Shown here one piece after another: positions 1 through 12,465 of a DNA stretch of 64,000 bases. Position 1 is the first letter of the stretch, and the number at the start of each line of letters is the position of its first letter. The position numbers and the translations under genes are program-made. Origin of the DNA: Aspidiotus rigidus (Eukaryota > Arthropoda > Insecta > Hemiptera > Diaspididae). The DNA is taken from contig JAVHKY010000013.1 in the NCBI GenBank assembly GCA_035079385.1, positions 1,922,001 to 1,986,000 of the forward strand, in the 5' to 3' direction. The notes under the pieces were generated by a model. The model was not told where the DNA came from and made no database searches. It worked only from the letters and a program-made list of their open reading frames with translations.

Positions 1-2473
1 GCGAGAACGGTGCCGCTAAATTGACTCCCCATCGCCAATTAGAATTTCATATTTCTCGTATAGTCGTTGACGAGCACTTTGGACGTTTGAGGCGCTCTAG
101 ACAACGGAAAAGGTCATATGGCTATAAAATATGACGACTTAAGGATTCGCCGAATGAAATAGGTTGCGCTGGAAACACACAGCAGCGGTAATTAGACGAT
201 CGCGAATTATTTATCAGCGATAAGAAAGAATGGTCCGTAACGTTGCGAGTATTTAGGTTGCAAGGACACAGCGACGTAAGCAAGTCGGTTGGGAAAAGAT
301 AATGAAGTGGCTTTTACTCGTTGTATTTACCTATGTGAATTTGGGTGCAGCGTTCTTGTCAGCAATGCTCGCTCTTTTAATTATCTTCATCGTGTGCATG
401 TGTACCTAATTGCTTTTTAGAAACGTATTTGTGTACAAAGTCCACACGCTGCGGCCGTGCCCACGAGGATGTGACGTTCGTAGGTATTGGAGACGAGATA
501 CGAATAGTACCATCGTGTTTTAATGAAAAAAATAATAATAATACCGATCATTATAATGGTAATGGAAACGAGCTACAGTTGGTCGCTTGTGCGTGATCCG
601 TTACATATTCTCTAATCACATATCCGTATCTAATTTTAAATCGTATCTACTCCTCTGTATGTTTGTGTACGTAAATCTGTCCACTTATAGCATATATAGG
701 TACCTGTCCACGCTGAGAGAGAGATATACTCACGTTTGTATTATATGTTTTAGTAAACAAAAGATCTCCCCCTCCAATCTTTCTCTTTTTGGCAAAAGAG
801 CTGTGGGGCCGCTTATCACGTTCTACGAAATCTTCTCGCGTATCTTTTCTTTCTTTTATTATCGTATCCAGACAAAAATTTCTACGTGATCCCGACCCAA
901 TACGTACGGTAAATCTCTTTTTCCAACCATGTAATCACTGCGGCGCTGCAAGCGTATCGATGGTTGTAAATGAATTCGAATGCGCGCGAATTATTCGCCG
1001 TGATCGCTTTAATTAGGGATATAACGCGAGTGACGAGCTTGCAGTGCGTGCTATCTTCATACTACGCTTGTATTGCTCGTTCGGTTCATACGACTTTTCG
1101 TTTCATTTCTCTTAGCAAGTTTGACCTGAAGGGCGGTGTGTAACCACTGCATAGTCCATATCCCCAGCCCCAATTCCGAATTTTGGTACAGAATCAGAAT
1201 GGATCTCATGCAAGAGCAGATTTGGAAAATAAAAGGGACTTTTGGAAACAATATGGATAGGGATCGTTTGTGCTATATTTTTGCTGGATTGTGCCTTTGA
1301 GTTTTATGTTCATGCTGGTCTCCTTCTCTTCCAACCGTTGGGGAGCACTGTAAACATATTAGGCGCCTTCTCATTCAATTATTGGTGCGTAAATGGGCTG
1401 AAATTTGGGTGCTACGTTTTTTCTGAATTATGTCGTTGAGTTCTTTTATTATGGAGCCCCCCTGACCCTTCAATCCTTCGGAGCTGGAAATATTCAGGAC
1501 CCAATTTGGACAATTTGTGCATTTTAGGAATGAACATGGGTGAAATCATTTATGCTAGTTTGTTTTGGTGTCCAGGCCCTGCAATCGAAAAGTTCACTAT
1601 GAGGGTCTGGCTGAGGTACCGTTTTTGGTCACTGCGGGCAACTCTGCGGAAATTCGCATTGTTTTAGGCGATACCGACGAGTTGGTATTTTAAACACCCA
1701 AAATTTTCTTATTTAACGCCAAAAAAATCCGAGTTCTGATGATAAATTATGCGCTTGGTATCTTCAATGCGAGGGTTGAATTCTCTCACATGCCTTAAAC
1801 AGGTGCCACGTTCCTAAGAAATTAATTTAATTTTTTGTTACATATAGATGACAAACAACGTGCTGTAACGGCGTTAATACGTTATCACGGAAAAGTTACT
1901 GTCATGTTTTAATGTAGGCGATAGGACGTAAAATATTCGTTGTATTTAAATTTTTCTCTAGGTCGAGATATGGCACAACCTTTGGCCCTTTCTGTGGCCA
2001 AATCTTCGCGAAGATTAAAGGCGAGCGGGGGAGGGTCCTGAACAATTAACGCTCCTATTTTTTCATCCAAGACCCTCTTTCTTGCTTTATTCCGTGAACT
2101 ATGCGTAACTGATAGCGTTCGTGAGTGTATTTACGTATATGAAACCTGAAGTTCTTATTTGGAATTATGAGATAATTACAAAGTATCTGTACTCCCTGTG
2201 TTATTGTGATTAGAATCATGGTTTTAATAAGCCACTCCCGATAAATCATTTTTTGTTTAAAAACTCAGCCCCTTCCTTGCATTGTGAGAGTCTTTGTACC
2301 GAATTCGATTAATTTACTGTATCAGTAGAGGAAAGTACAGTGCTGTGGGAAGAATAATTTGATCATATTGTCATAATTTATTCGTTCCGCGACAGTAGTC
2401 AGCTTTTAACAAGTCTTTGTTCAACAGCGAATAAACATGATCAATTCTCCCATAAACAATGTACCTACAAAGA
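1..2473. other. unassigned non-coding sequence
   Basis: Only short open frames without recognisable motifs; no repeat shared with the rest of the window was noticed. It could be hillarin intron or intergenic DNA. Confidence 0.5.
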
Positions 2474-2593
2474 GTGGCCATAAAATTAGGCGGCTCGCGT
2501 GGACGTCGAGTAGAAAACCTTACGTGGTGAGATGAAGTGGTGAATTGCACCTTTACATATTATACTTTGCGAGCCGCCTCATTTCGTGGCCGC
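2474..2593. repeat. hairpin element with 25 bp imperfect inverted ends
   Basis: The left end (2474-2498) ends AGGCGGCTCGC; the right end (2569-2593) is its reverse complement over the same 11 bases and matches most of the outer 14. About 70 bases lie between. It has the form of a small MITE, but no target duplication was identified. Confidence 0.55.
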
Positions 2594-3597
2594 TACTATG
2601 ACAACCTTTGACGCGGAAACAAACTTCTTGCTGTGATACAATCGCCAGTAATTTTTTCTAAATTCATTCGTCCGTATCCTCCCTTTCATTATGTTTTTGG
2701 ACGCGATATTGACCTACCTAGTTTTTTTCTTCGTCTTTTACTCTGCGGGCCCGAGCGCATCCGAGTTATTGAAACCATCAAAATCAGAAATGTTCAATCA
2801 CATCAAATAGACGGACGCAAACACAATGGACTGTATAGGTTGTTTTTTTTTTTTTTTTTTTTCTGTGTCCACTAATTTCATGCAAGCGATAATATTACGT
2901 CTTCCAAATGTAGGTAAGAAAGACAGAAACAGAACTAGTTGGCGGTAGCGCTCCGCGCGTTGAATAATCAACGATCATGTTGCTCCATTGATGATTTTTT
3001 TTTTTTTGTGTTGAAGTAGAAATTGAGATGAACGAGTTTGCGGTAAAGAGAAGTAGCTGATTGACTAGAAATGCGTGGACATTATCGTGTTCGACTTAAT
3101 GCCCATCTTTATGCGTATACGCGTCATAGTTTTATTTTTCTGATGTACCAATCGATGCTCGAATACGAGTTCATAAATATCGTGCCAGAGACAACTATCG
3201 TAAAACTCATTTTATGGAATTTATTGTGTAATGGGTGGACGATACGAGTGCAGTGATGAGAATTACTAGAAGGGCATGTATGTTCTACTTTGACTTTCTT
3301 GACTCACTGACCATCGTTTGAGTCATCGAAGTTATGTATAGCGAATAATAACAGCTGTTTTGTTGCGTCCTATTAATCGTATACAAAATCCCACTGTCAG
3401 CCACTATTTTGAAATTTCTTTCTGACACATCCCATAAGACTAAATTTTAAAATTTCGACAAAAGTTGCATTTTACCGTGAAAAGAGACTTTGACACTTTT
3501 TCAACATCTTCCATTTAAAAGCATAGGTTACGGGTTTGATCCAAAATATTCGCTTTTGTCGCATGTACAGCGCCGCTTTTCCTTCATAGTGGAGTAG
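2594..3597. other. unassigned sequence with a poly(T) run
   Basis: Nothing recognisable apart from a 20-base T run at 2843-2862 and a shorter one near 2996. Confidence 0.5.
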
Positions 3598-3850
3598 GTG
3601 CGGATTGCGTATGAATTAATTTGGTTTCCTCAGAGACTGGAATCGACCCTTCCAGTTATAAATATCGGAAGAATATCCTCGGCGAACCTCCTCTTCTTCG
3701 TGGTAATCGACAAGCTCCAATACCCCAAGGCACACAAATACTAAACCATCTTGGATATAGTAGATCGCTGTTGGAGACTTTTCTTCTGCTACTTTATTCA
3801 AGTTCTTCTTCTACTGGCACATATGTAAGTGGATGTTACGCAGGTGTTGA
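3598..3850. repeat. dispersed repeat, copy 1 (sister of 13,296-13,490)
   Basis: It shares with 13.3 kb the segments GGTTTCCTC / TTTCCTCC, GGAATCGACCCTT, a TATAA-AT(A/T)T stretch and CTCGGC/TTGGC-AACCTCCTCT, in the same order and orientation. The open frames here are not conserved in the second copy, so a non-coding repeat is more likely than a gene. Its class is unknown. Confidence 0.45.
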
Positions 3851-5384
3851 GTAGGCCATAGCGTGGTTCTGCATTTGCCTATTCCATTCCAGGTCCATCT
3901 TCTTCTTCATGATTGTGGTTGCAAATGTAGACACCTGGTTTCATGTTTCTTCGGAACCTAAAAAGGCTACGCAAAGCTAGAGACCCACTAAGTTTGCCCC
4001 GTCCACGCCTCCATGGCTCACACTTAGATAAGGTTTCCTGTAGAAAAGTTGAAAACAAGTTGGCCCGTACATCCACTTTATTTTTCAATATAAATCACGA
4101 CGTTTCGACGACGTGTCGTTGAATTCCGATCAAGACTTTCAAATATTTGTAAGTAAATTTTTGGTCTAATCGAAAGTCAATATAGTTTATCGGTCCTCTT
4201 CGAGTTGTTCGTAGCCATATCTTAAGAACATCCTTCACGAAAACGTTCTCATATATTTGTGGTCCTCAACATTTTTCCCTTCTTCTCGTTCCTTTACTCA
4301 GAGCGGTACCGCATTCGGATTTTTGCAATGCATTTGTCGTTGTACGTTTCTCGTATAAGTGAGAGGGCAGATTGTTTGAATATTGATCGTACGCCGAGCA
4401 AGGGTGGAAGTCGTCGCTCGAGTTCGACAAATATTTATCAAATTTTAATATTGTCATACGGTACACGTGAAATCGCATTTTTTCTGGCGCTATGATGCAA
4501 TCATTCGGATGTAACGGTCGCTCGTAAATAACATTTCAAATCGGAGAACTACGAGCTCGTCACATTTTAAACGCGTTTTTATTGCCATAAATATTATGGT
4601 TAAAATTCGCGCATCTCGTATCCGCGTTATGCGCTTTCGCTGTTTTGACGATATTTCTCGATTTGTTGACGGTAAGTAGCAAAAATTTCTAGTACCAGGA
4701 CGTGAATTTATGAGATATACCTTTGAAGAAATTCTTCACTGAGAAAGTTTAACAAAATCTGAGAATAAGTCTTTTTCCGTGACAAACAATTAAATATCAA
4801 TAATAAGAATTAGAACATGCTTTTGAACTCGTTTTTCCTGAAGATGCGACGGTGGGGCTGGGTCCCGTCGAAACTTTCAATAATATTTTTCGCTTATAAA
4901 ATTGTGGCAACAAAAGCACGTTTTAATTCTTATTATTGAAATCGGAGAAATTGTCACTTCAAGATTCTGTTCAATCCTCAGTCTATAGAATACGGTCCGC
5001 AAAAGATTTGTAGACACACGGACGTGATTGTGTCACGTCATAGACATGCGGAAAATCATTTAGTGGAACGCATAAGAGTTGTTTCGATGAGAGTAATCCT
5101 TCAATCGACGTCATCAACTGTAAAAGGGAGTTTTCAGTTGTATTGTTAAATGAGATCCATATGTAATTTCTCATTATTCACGCGAGTTTTTCAGCAACCA
5201 TAATATGAAGAAAAAAAAAAATCATAATAATTTCCAACGATAATAGTAGAGTCTAATATTGTAATTAAAACCCACCAACTCGTTACGTTGACGGTGATGT
5301 GTTTTTTTTTCCATAATTTTAAAAATTTATTCTCGAGTCACTTTAACCCACTTACGCGCAAGTATGGGATTAAAATTCTTCTTT
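3851..5384. other. unassigned sequence
   Basis: No gene recognised. It holds the possible hammerhead-like remnant at 4836-4878, listed separately. Confidence 0.45.
4836..4878 (+). other. possible degenerate hammerhead-ribozyme-like motif
   Basis: It reads CTGAAGA, a stem GACGG...CCGTC, then GAAAC. This is the order CUGANGA - stem II - GAAA of hammerhead ribozymes, which are common in the ends of Penelope-like elements. Three bases (TGC) lie between CTGAAGA and the stem, which an active ribozyme should not have. It is probably an old element end, if it is one at all. Confidence 0.25.
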
Positions 5385-5390
5385 CGTCTT

Positions 5391-5479
5391 AGGTGGATTC
5401 CACGAAGGTGTTGAAATACAACGCCATATCGATCGCGAAGCTAGGTATATTAACAGGACTCCAGGACTCTATGAGGCGT
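5391..5479 (+). CDS. candidate orphan exon of unknown gene
   Basis: Acceptor ttctttcgtcttag and donor gtaagtgag are both close to consensus. Two frames are open across the segment: one reads GFHEGVEIQRHIDREARYIN then RTPGLYEA, the other VDSTKVLKYNAISIAKLG and on. Another good acceptor (cgatatttcag) follows at 5649, after which one frame stays open to 5877. I do not recognise either peptide. It may be a real exon, an exon of a decayed gene, or chance splice-like signals in unassigned sequence. Confidence 0.25.
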
Positions 5480-5877
5480 AAGTGAGCGCCACATATAGAC
5501 AAGTAGAACGAGACACGTACTCTATTCACAGTAGGATGGAGATTATTACGAAACGATTGAAGAAATCCGTATAACAACTTATTCCCATTCTCGGTCTCGA
5601 AGTTATTTGTTGCTGTCCTTACAGTGTACACATTCTTTTCGATATTTCAGAAACCGAAGAAGGAATATACCAAGGAGGGATATCTTCCCTCTTGTCTCTC
5701 ATGTTGCTTACCTGCAATTATCGATTTCAAACGTTCGAGAAGACACCAACGAGTGTCTACACTATAATGTTTCGAATAACAAATAAAATGACAATCGCTA
5801 TATACACATGGCCCGGCCAAGATTGCGACATTGCCCAAGTCCGCGGCTTCATAAAGTCGGAAATATATTTAGTATAG

Positions 5878-6282
5878 TGACACAGTTGGGGAAGAAAGGA
5901 AAAAACAGGAAGGAACAAAATGATTTGAATTTAGACCAGTGCAATAGAAAAACAAGTAACGTTGCAGTGGTGAGATACATTAGAACTGTCCACTGCAGAC
6001 TACTCCAAATAATTTTCATGATATAGTCACGGGAAACCCACTATCGTATTTTTACAAAACGTTCGCGTCCAGATGACCTTGATCCAATTTGGGGAGAGAA
6101 ATATTTTCCTTCACTCCTCCTCTTCTTTTATTTTTCTCTTGACTGAATCTCTAAAGAGAAGATCGTGACGTCATCAGGAGATTTGCGAAAATTGCGAGTA
6201 TCGATCTAAACACAGAAAGAAAATTCTAGGAAATACCTTGACCTACAGGCCAGCATTTAACGCCGTCCATGACCTAAAACCA
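5878..6282. other. unassigned sequence
   Basis: Nothing recognised. Confidence 0.4.
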
Positions 6283-6320
6283 AAAAACTCGCAGCCCACC
6301 TAGTGAGTTGCTCGGTGTTT
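6283..6320 (+). repeat. solo tag of the CTCGCAGCCCAC repeat
   Basis: It contains CTCGCAGCCCACC and GAGTTGCTCGG. Longer copies of the same repeat are at 36,079-36,165, 42,667-42,772 (minus) and 59,428-59,520, where it leads directly into the hairpin-type terminus. Confidence 0.5.
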
Positions 6321-6783
6321 AAATCGAAGAGTACAAAAAGCATACCGAGAAGACCGCGAAAAAATATGCCAAGAAATATAGGATAGTGCAGAGAGAGGAG
6401 AGACAAAGAGCCTACCCAAAATTCAAACCGCAGAAATGCGAGGTCAGGAATAAAGACGGCACAGTAGCTTGGGACAAAGTTGATTCGACATGTGGACTGC
6501 TGCGAGGATCGGGAAAAAGAGAAAATAGAAAACCGCGTTCCTTAGATTGCCATCTTGCAAGAAATAGAGACAGAACCTGAGATAGTCATAGAGAAAGTGA
6601 GAGTCGCCATTAAGAGCCTAAAGAACGAGAAGGTATCAAAAGGACATGGAATAGAGGCGTAGATGATTAAAGCCCTAGGGAAAGACTTAGGCGGAAACCG
6701 TCCTATGGCAAATGCGCAACCACATATGAAACACTGGAGCCTGGCCAGATGATCGGGTTAAGTCAAAGGAGACGCTAGGATAT

Positions 6784-7215
6784 GTGCAACTACCACGACC
6801 AAGCAAGGTATTGCTGAAGATCATAAACGAACGATTGAAGGCATATCTGAATAGTCAAATACCGGTGGAACAGGAGGGTTTTGTTGCTGGACGTGGAACA
6901 AGGGCACAGACCCTAAATATGCGGATCATCATAGAGAAATGTCGCGAGTATGATGTCCCTGCAATAATTTGCTTTATCGACTATGCGAAAGCATTTGACT
7001 GTGTGAAGTGATGGAAAGCTTTGATGAGCGCGATGGCGGAGATTAGTGTACCTGCACACCTAACAAACTTAATAAAGACACTGTACAGAAGCAGCGAAAT
7101 GACTGCAAGAATTGCAGGGGAAGAGTCCAGATCCTTCAAAGCAGAACGCGACGTAAGGCAGGGAGACATCCTGTCGCCGCAACTCTTCAATATACATGGA
7201 GAGGTAACATCATGA
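6784..7215 (+). pseudogene. reverse transcriptase core of the LINE (broken)
   Basis: The fragment covers RT palm and finger motifs: GFVAGRGTRAQ, the IDYAKAFDCVK motif with its catalytic Asp in the FIDYAKAFD context, and VRQGDILSPQLF. A stop (TGA, 7009-7011) interrupts the frame directly after DCVK, and the second half continues from TGGAAAGCT. The catalytic YADD box should follow 80-100 residues later; that segment (about 7.28-7.32 kb) is truncated after LRYA. Confidence 0.85.
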
Positions 7216-7569
7216 GGGAAGCGCTGGTAGTTTGGGATGGCGGAATCTCAATAGGCGGTCGGAAAATATCAAATTTAAGATATGCCGTGCTGGAAACATC
7301 AGGCAGCGAAATGATCAATGAGACTGCTTAGGTGTGCCAGAGTGATCAACGAGAGAGACGGACTATATTCATTAATTTTTCGAAGACTAAAATGATGATA
7401 ATAGGTCGAAAGAATATCTCTGCTGACCGGATGTGAGAAAATGGAGTCTTTTATCGATGTTGGAGGTGGCTCCTCTTTGGAAATAAAACGAAGAATTGCT
7501 GTCGGAAAGTCCGCAATCATGAAAATGAAAACTTTCACCTGTAGCAAGAAAAATTAGACTGCAATGGCA

Positions 7570-8402
7570 TCGGGGAACCCGCTGTCCCGAGTCCCCTTCC
7601 TATCATATAAATCTTAGAGCTAGAGGTTTTTCTAAGTCCCGAAAATGATGACGTGACAACTTGAACGCACTGCGATTTCAAGGTAGACCCCCCCCCCCTC
7701 CCCTCTCCTGTCATATATAGATCAACAGTAAAAATTTTACCAGTGTCTCTGTGGAGTTTTTTGAGAAGTTTGCCGTGCGCCGTACGCCGTCCGGCAAACA
7801 ACTTTGAAAAATTTCATATAGCTCGTGAGTCGACATTTTTCCAAGTCCTCCTCCTATCATATATAGCTCAGGAGACGCAATTTTTCCCAGTCCCCTCCCC
7901 TCTCCGTGACGTCATTTCGCAGCCTCGTTACGTCACCGTCCGCGAATGCGAGCGCACCACGTGTGTCCTCCGGCGAGAAACCTAAGACAAACTTTTGACT
8001 CCTATCGTATATAGCTTGAAGCATGAAATTTTTCTAAACTTAGAATAATTTCTAATCCTATTATATATGGCTTGGAGGATGAAATTTCTTCAAGTCCCCC
8101 TTCTATCATAATATAGCTCGTGAATGAAAATTTTTCAACAGGGAACCAGTTTTATGGGGGACTTTTTGAGAAATTTGCCATGCGCCGTTCGCCTGCCGGC
8201 AAAAAACTTGAAAATTTTCGACTCCTGTCGTATATAGCTTGGAGTATGAAATTTTTCATAGTTCTCCTCCTATCATATACGTATAGCTCGGAGATCGGAA
8301 TTTTTTCAAGTCCTCCTCCCCTCTATGTGACGTCATCAACCGCGCCCGCGAACAAAAATTGCCTGTAAGTATCCCCAACAAAATGGATAGCGGGTTCCCC
8401 GC
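7570..8402. mobile_element. element with 12-13 bp hairpin-type inverted ends, nested in the LINE
   Basis: The left end CGGGGAACCCGCT (7571-7583) is repeated inverted at the right end (AGCGGGTTCCCCG, 8389-8401), and the LINE reading frame resumes just outside. Each end is itself a palindrome: GCGGG-TTC-CCCGC at 8390-8402. The interior has no protein frame. It is made of variants of TATCATATATAGCTC, AAATTTTTCCAAGTCC and a GTGCGCCGTxCGCC block, and carries two exact TGACGTCA sites (7907, 8328). An ACAGG-type terminus sits inside at 8138, so it is probably a composite. Related copy: 20,841-21,383. Confidence 0.75.
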
Positions 8403-8949
8403 AAAAAATCCATACACCTGAGGAAGAAACTTATAAAAACGCTTATACTGTCGACATTTATGTACGCTGTGGAAATATGGACTCTCAAGGAAGCGGATAG
8501 AAAAAGGATCGACGCTTTTGAAATGTGGCTAAGGCGGCGAATGCTGCGTGTGTCGTACACAGAATATAGAGCCAATCTGTCGGGGACGAACTGGAAAAAC
8601 CACACAAAATGTGTGAAAGACGGATCCATCAGTTCTTCGGACACACCGCCATACGGACCAGAGAAAATTGAGAGATGACAATACTGCTCGGAAGGATACC
8701 GGGGAACCGAGGCTGAGGCTGGTCACCTATACGCTGCACGAATGGAATTCTGATCAATTTTAAATCCGTGGCGAGAGCGGTCGCCCTAGCACAGAATCAG
8801 GAACGATAGAGAGCACTCATGGGTCGGAACGGTCAGAATTGACTGATGATCAAGGAAGAAGATAGTTCTAGACGACAAGCTTCTCAGTAGACTTATGTGT
8901 GTATACTTTTGCCGTTCACAACGAGAGTTTTCGCTTTTCCACTCTCTTC

Positions 8950-9045
8950 GATCATGAGCGGGGCCTTTTCAGCAAAGAAACGTTTGCTCCAGCAAAATAT
9001 TTTTTTTCTCTAATATTGCTCTAATTTGCCTACACTACACTCATC
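8950..9045. repeat. solo end of the long-inverted-repeat element family
   Basis: It carries AAGAAACGTTTGCTCCAGC, then TTTTTTTTCTCTAATATTGC and CTCTAATTTGCCTACA, the same terminal sequence as the right end of the 15.7-18.35 kb element (18.28-18.34 kb). Only one end is present, inserted at the 3' side of the R1-like LINE. Confidence 0.6.
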
Positions 9046-9768
9046 AAGGTCGCGTATTAACACACGGGTCGTTCATTTACCCAGCTCAATCTAAGCAAAT
9101 CTTGTTTCACGAAATTCACAAAACGTAAAGGTTACTAGAGTGGCTTCCATTTCTCAACCAAGGAGCGTCTGGCCTCCTGCTCGACCCTTAAAGCCTCTTG
9201 ATCGTTCGTTGTCTCGTTTTTCGCTTTGAACACCATCGACAATATCCAACACGTCTCTACTTTTAGAGCCCGGTTTACCCTATTCTCCCCCGCTACCGTT
9301 GTTTTGGGATTGTATACCACCAGTGTGTCATCCGTGCAGCAGATAAGCTCAACACTCGGTGGCAGCTTCACCTTGAAAATGCCGTTAAATTCGAAGCACC
9401 CCAAAAGCGGCCCAAGGACCGACCCCTGTGGCACACCACGAGTAACGGAGCGCCCTACCGTACCAGAGACGTCTCCTCTTGGATTTCTTGACCGCTAAAA
9501 TGCCTACTGATCATCCTGAGCAGATATGCGGTCACTTCTGCGCCCATGAGGGCTTCCGCCATCCTCTCGCACGGAATCGAGTTAAACGTATTCCTTTTGT
9601 CGAAGCTGACAGCTGCGCAAAATTGACGCCGCATTGCAGACTCAGCAATACAGCGTCCAGTTTGGAAACCGTACTGACTATTTGAGATTCTGTCTCCTTC
9701 CTTCAGATAGCTCTCGAGTCGAGTGATTACGAGTATGCCCAAAATACAATTTTTCTTCATCTACGAGT
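9046..9768 (-). mobile_element. R1-like non-LTR retrotransposon fragment
   Basis: Minus-strand reverse transcriptase. Reading from 9760 down: VITRLESYLKEGDRISNSQY, GFQTGRCIAES, FDKRNTFNSIP, then across a frame change GVPQGSVLGPLLG and CTDDTLVVYNPK, where the usual Y of the YADD box is C and its A is T. Near 9250 the frame jumps to QEALRVEQEARRSLVEKWK, a block that lies much further along in the sister copy at 23.56-24.07 kb, so a large internal part is deleted. It is truncated at the 5' end near 9768. The GTTAATACGCGA tail at about 9052 is shared with the sister copy. Confidence 0.85.
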
Positions 9769-10718
9769 AGTTGCGCACGTTGACGTTATTCCAAAGATTG
9801 AGTGGCTGTGAAGCTTTTACGCATTTATCCGTGTGGATTACGCTGTAAGGACCAGATTGAATCGAGTAGGTACTTTAGTTCCTTTCATGATTTTGATACG
9901 AGCGATCGTCTCCTGTTATATGCGGACATAGATATCGTAAAGTATCATCACATTTTATACACCCGGAAATATTTTTCGGTACATCGTGTGCTTGGAATTA
10001 TGATACAGTCGTGTTCTTATTGAAAGCTAAATTCGTGATTCACGGTTTCTTAATCGTATACGTCGGGCCACCTTTCAACGGATGATGCGATTATATCTAC
10101 ATTCTGAATTGCCGCAAGATCGAGTAAGGTACGTTGAATTATAAGAGTTTCCTATCGACGGGGACCTCTGCACTTTTACAAGTAAAACTCTACAGTCAGT
10201 ATGTGGATACAAATTCTTTTGGCTCGAGAAACGATCAAATATTCCATGACGCCCGAAAGACTAGCACGGGTATGAAGCGTATCAGCATTCACTTGTAAAA
10301 ATGATGGGAATAAGGAGGGAAACTTATGTAATGGATATACGCATATCCAGTTGTACATTGCACTCAAAACACGATTCCGTTTATAAAATACCAATACGAT
10401 GACTACCATCTACTATTTCGTATGTATGAAACCTATTATTATACATTTTAAAAACGACGCTCAATAGGAAGATGAGCGCTGGACCTCGATGGAGTTAATA
10501 TTTTACTAATCTGCATAATCATCTAGGCCAAGATAGATATCGTGTGTGTGTGGAGCTAGTATTGATATTATGTGTTGAAGACGATACTGAACGAGTATTA
10601 TTACGAAAATACTCTTAGTAAACGAATAAAATCTCTCTTGTAAATAAGGTTACCATTTCTTATCGTGTCGAACTTACTTATCTTACATAATTTTCAACCA
10701 CTTGTACGTAACGAAAAT
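9769..10718. other. unassigned sequence
   Basis: No gene or repeat recognised. Confidence 0.45.
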
Positions 10719-12465
10719 AGATTTTATAAATCTAGATGTTTTTCTACGCTCCAGCGTGTTCGAAATTTGAGCCTAGATTACAGATTGGAAAATTATGAGA
10801 AAATGAAGCTTTGACTTCTGCCACGGTGAAAAATGATATCTTGGCGATGAAAATCTAAAAATAAAATCGAAAGTTCGCTGCATAAAGAAGATTCTAAAAT
10901 TTGGTCTCCTTCCCAAGTTGCGTAAAATGTATAAACCATGTGCCAAACGTAGCAATACTCGCAGGGTAGCGTGAGAATCTTAAGGACATCGAAACCGAAA
11001 TTAGCTGAAAATTGGAATATTCGTCGACTTGTTTAGAGCAAACTTCCGACTCGAAAAACATCCTTCTCTATGCTCGAGTTTCTGATATTATTAATAATTA
11101 ATTTTCAATTTCATTAATTTTTTGAACAAATTATATTTTTATAAATATAAATTCATTGTATTAATATAATATTTGTTAAAATGAATTTTTAATTATTTAT
11201 TGAAATAATTTTAATTTGACAAAAATTGATGTTATTATTTAACCAAATAAAGTGAAAATATTTTACTAATATAAGTAAATTATATTTAATTTCCAATAAA
11301 AAAAATTATAATTTCAATATAAAATTTAAATAAGATGTTTATTTTTTTTCAAAATAATATTATTGAGAACTTTTTAAACTTGTAATATCAAAATTAACAT
11401 AACGTCGTTTGATCGGAAAAAACCTCCTATGTGGCAAAAATGAAATTTTACAGGAGAAGCAAAAAACTGATTATTTTGTGAAAAGAAGGCCAAAATACTT
11501 TGGAAACGTCTCCTTAAATGTGGAAAAGCTTCTTTGATACAGTAGTAACAAAAAATTTTCTAAATTTTCTAAAATACGGCGGTTTTGGGCGATAAATGCA
11601 CATAAGAGGAATTCCTGGCCCTAAATATTGCACATAAGAGGTTTGCTCTGCACATAGGAGGTATTCGAGACCACATTTTCTGGATGGTGCACATAGGAGG
11701 TATTCAAAACCGCTCCTACCGGCGTAATTTTGAACTTAGCACATAGGGGATTTTTCCAGTCGATGCGCCTTGAAATTCCGCGTCCAACCATATAAAAAAG
11801 TGCATTTCTCAAAAAATGGCGCATAGGAGATTTTTCCGATCCAACGACGATAAAATAAACATTTCTAAAACTAAAATAATAAAATTATATTTATCAATTA
11901 AATTAAATATTAAATTTAAATATTCAATCAAAATTTTAAAAGAAAGATCGCCGTTGTGGAAGTCAGGTGAAAAGTAGAAGTCATTTTATACGAATAGATT
12001 AATTTTGTAGTTTCATGGTCGATTCCTCCAACTCAATAAAACTACAATATCTTTGAGCCACAAAAAGATACGACGACTTCTAACTTCCTTCCTTACGGCG
12101 ATCTTTTTTCAGAGACGAGAGCATGGGGAGGATCTTTTTTGAATAAAACATTTGCTCTAGGAAAGTCGACGACCATTTCGAATTTCGGTTTTGATGTCCT
12201 CGGGATTCTCACCGTGCTAATATTACTACGTTTAGCACATGGTTTATACATTCTACGCGACTTAGGAAGGCAAGCAAGTTTTAGAATCCTCTTTTTGCAG
12301 CCAACTTTTTATTTTATTTTGATATTTTCATCGTCAAAGTATTATTTTTCGCCGCCACAGAAGTTGATAGGTTCATTTTCTCATAATTTTCCAATCTGTA
12401 ACCTAGGCTCAAATTTCGAACAGACTGGAGCGTAGAAAAACATTTAGATTTATAAAATCTATTAA
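10719..12465. mobile_element. foldback element with inverted arms of about 350 bp
   Basis: The left arm, about 10,719-11,087, is matched in inverted orientation by about 12,112-12,465. Both contain ATAGATTTTATAAATCTA / AGATTTATAAAATCTAT, CTACGCTCCAG, CCAATCTGTAA and TTTAGCACATGGTTTATACA, or their complements. Between the arms lie AT-rich DNA, a nested MITE (11,401-11,852) and a second smaller inverted pair (GATCGCCGT at about 11,947; ACGGCGATC at about 12,094). No coding frame is conserved. The arms differ by many substitutions, so the element is old. Confidence 0.75.
11401..11852 (-). mobile_element. MITE rich in CCTCCTATGTGC, copy 1 (nested)
   Basis: Inverted ends: CGTCGTTTGATCGGAAAAA on the left and its near-complement (TTTTTCCGATCCAACGACG) on the right. 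Inside are at least six variants of GCACATAGGAGG. The other copies are at 31,556-31,980 and 34,603-35,059. The open frame on the minus strand is also present in the other copies only because the DNA repeats; nothing suggests that it is translated. Confidence 0.8.

Larger units (their letters stand above)
6360..8880 (+). mobile_element. non-LTR retrotransposon (LINE) remnant, split by a nested element
   Basis: Decayed reverse-transcriptase ORF2 of a family common in insects. In order: connector EPEIVIEKVRVAIKSLKNEK (6.58 kb); RT blocks KVLLKIINERLKAYLNSQIP, EQEGFVAGRGTRAQ, CFIDYAKAFDCVKW (6.8-7.02 kb); VRQGDILSPQLFNI (7.15-7.2 kb); GGISIGGRKISNLRYA (7.24-7.29 kb); IKRRIAVGKSAIMKMK (7.5 kb). 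After the nested insertion (7570-8402) it resumes with YAVEIWTLKEADRKRIDAFE (8.46-8.52 kb) and a C-terminal VARAVALAQNQER block near 8.8 kb. Stops, frameshifts and loss of the YADD motif region make it non-functional. It reads the same way as hillarin. Confidence 0.88.

Noticed and set aside
4836..4878. Active hammerhead ribozyme
   Set aside because: Three unpaired bases lie between CTGAAGA and the stem, and stems I and III were not found. Only a relic can be proposed.
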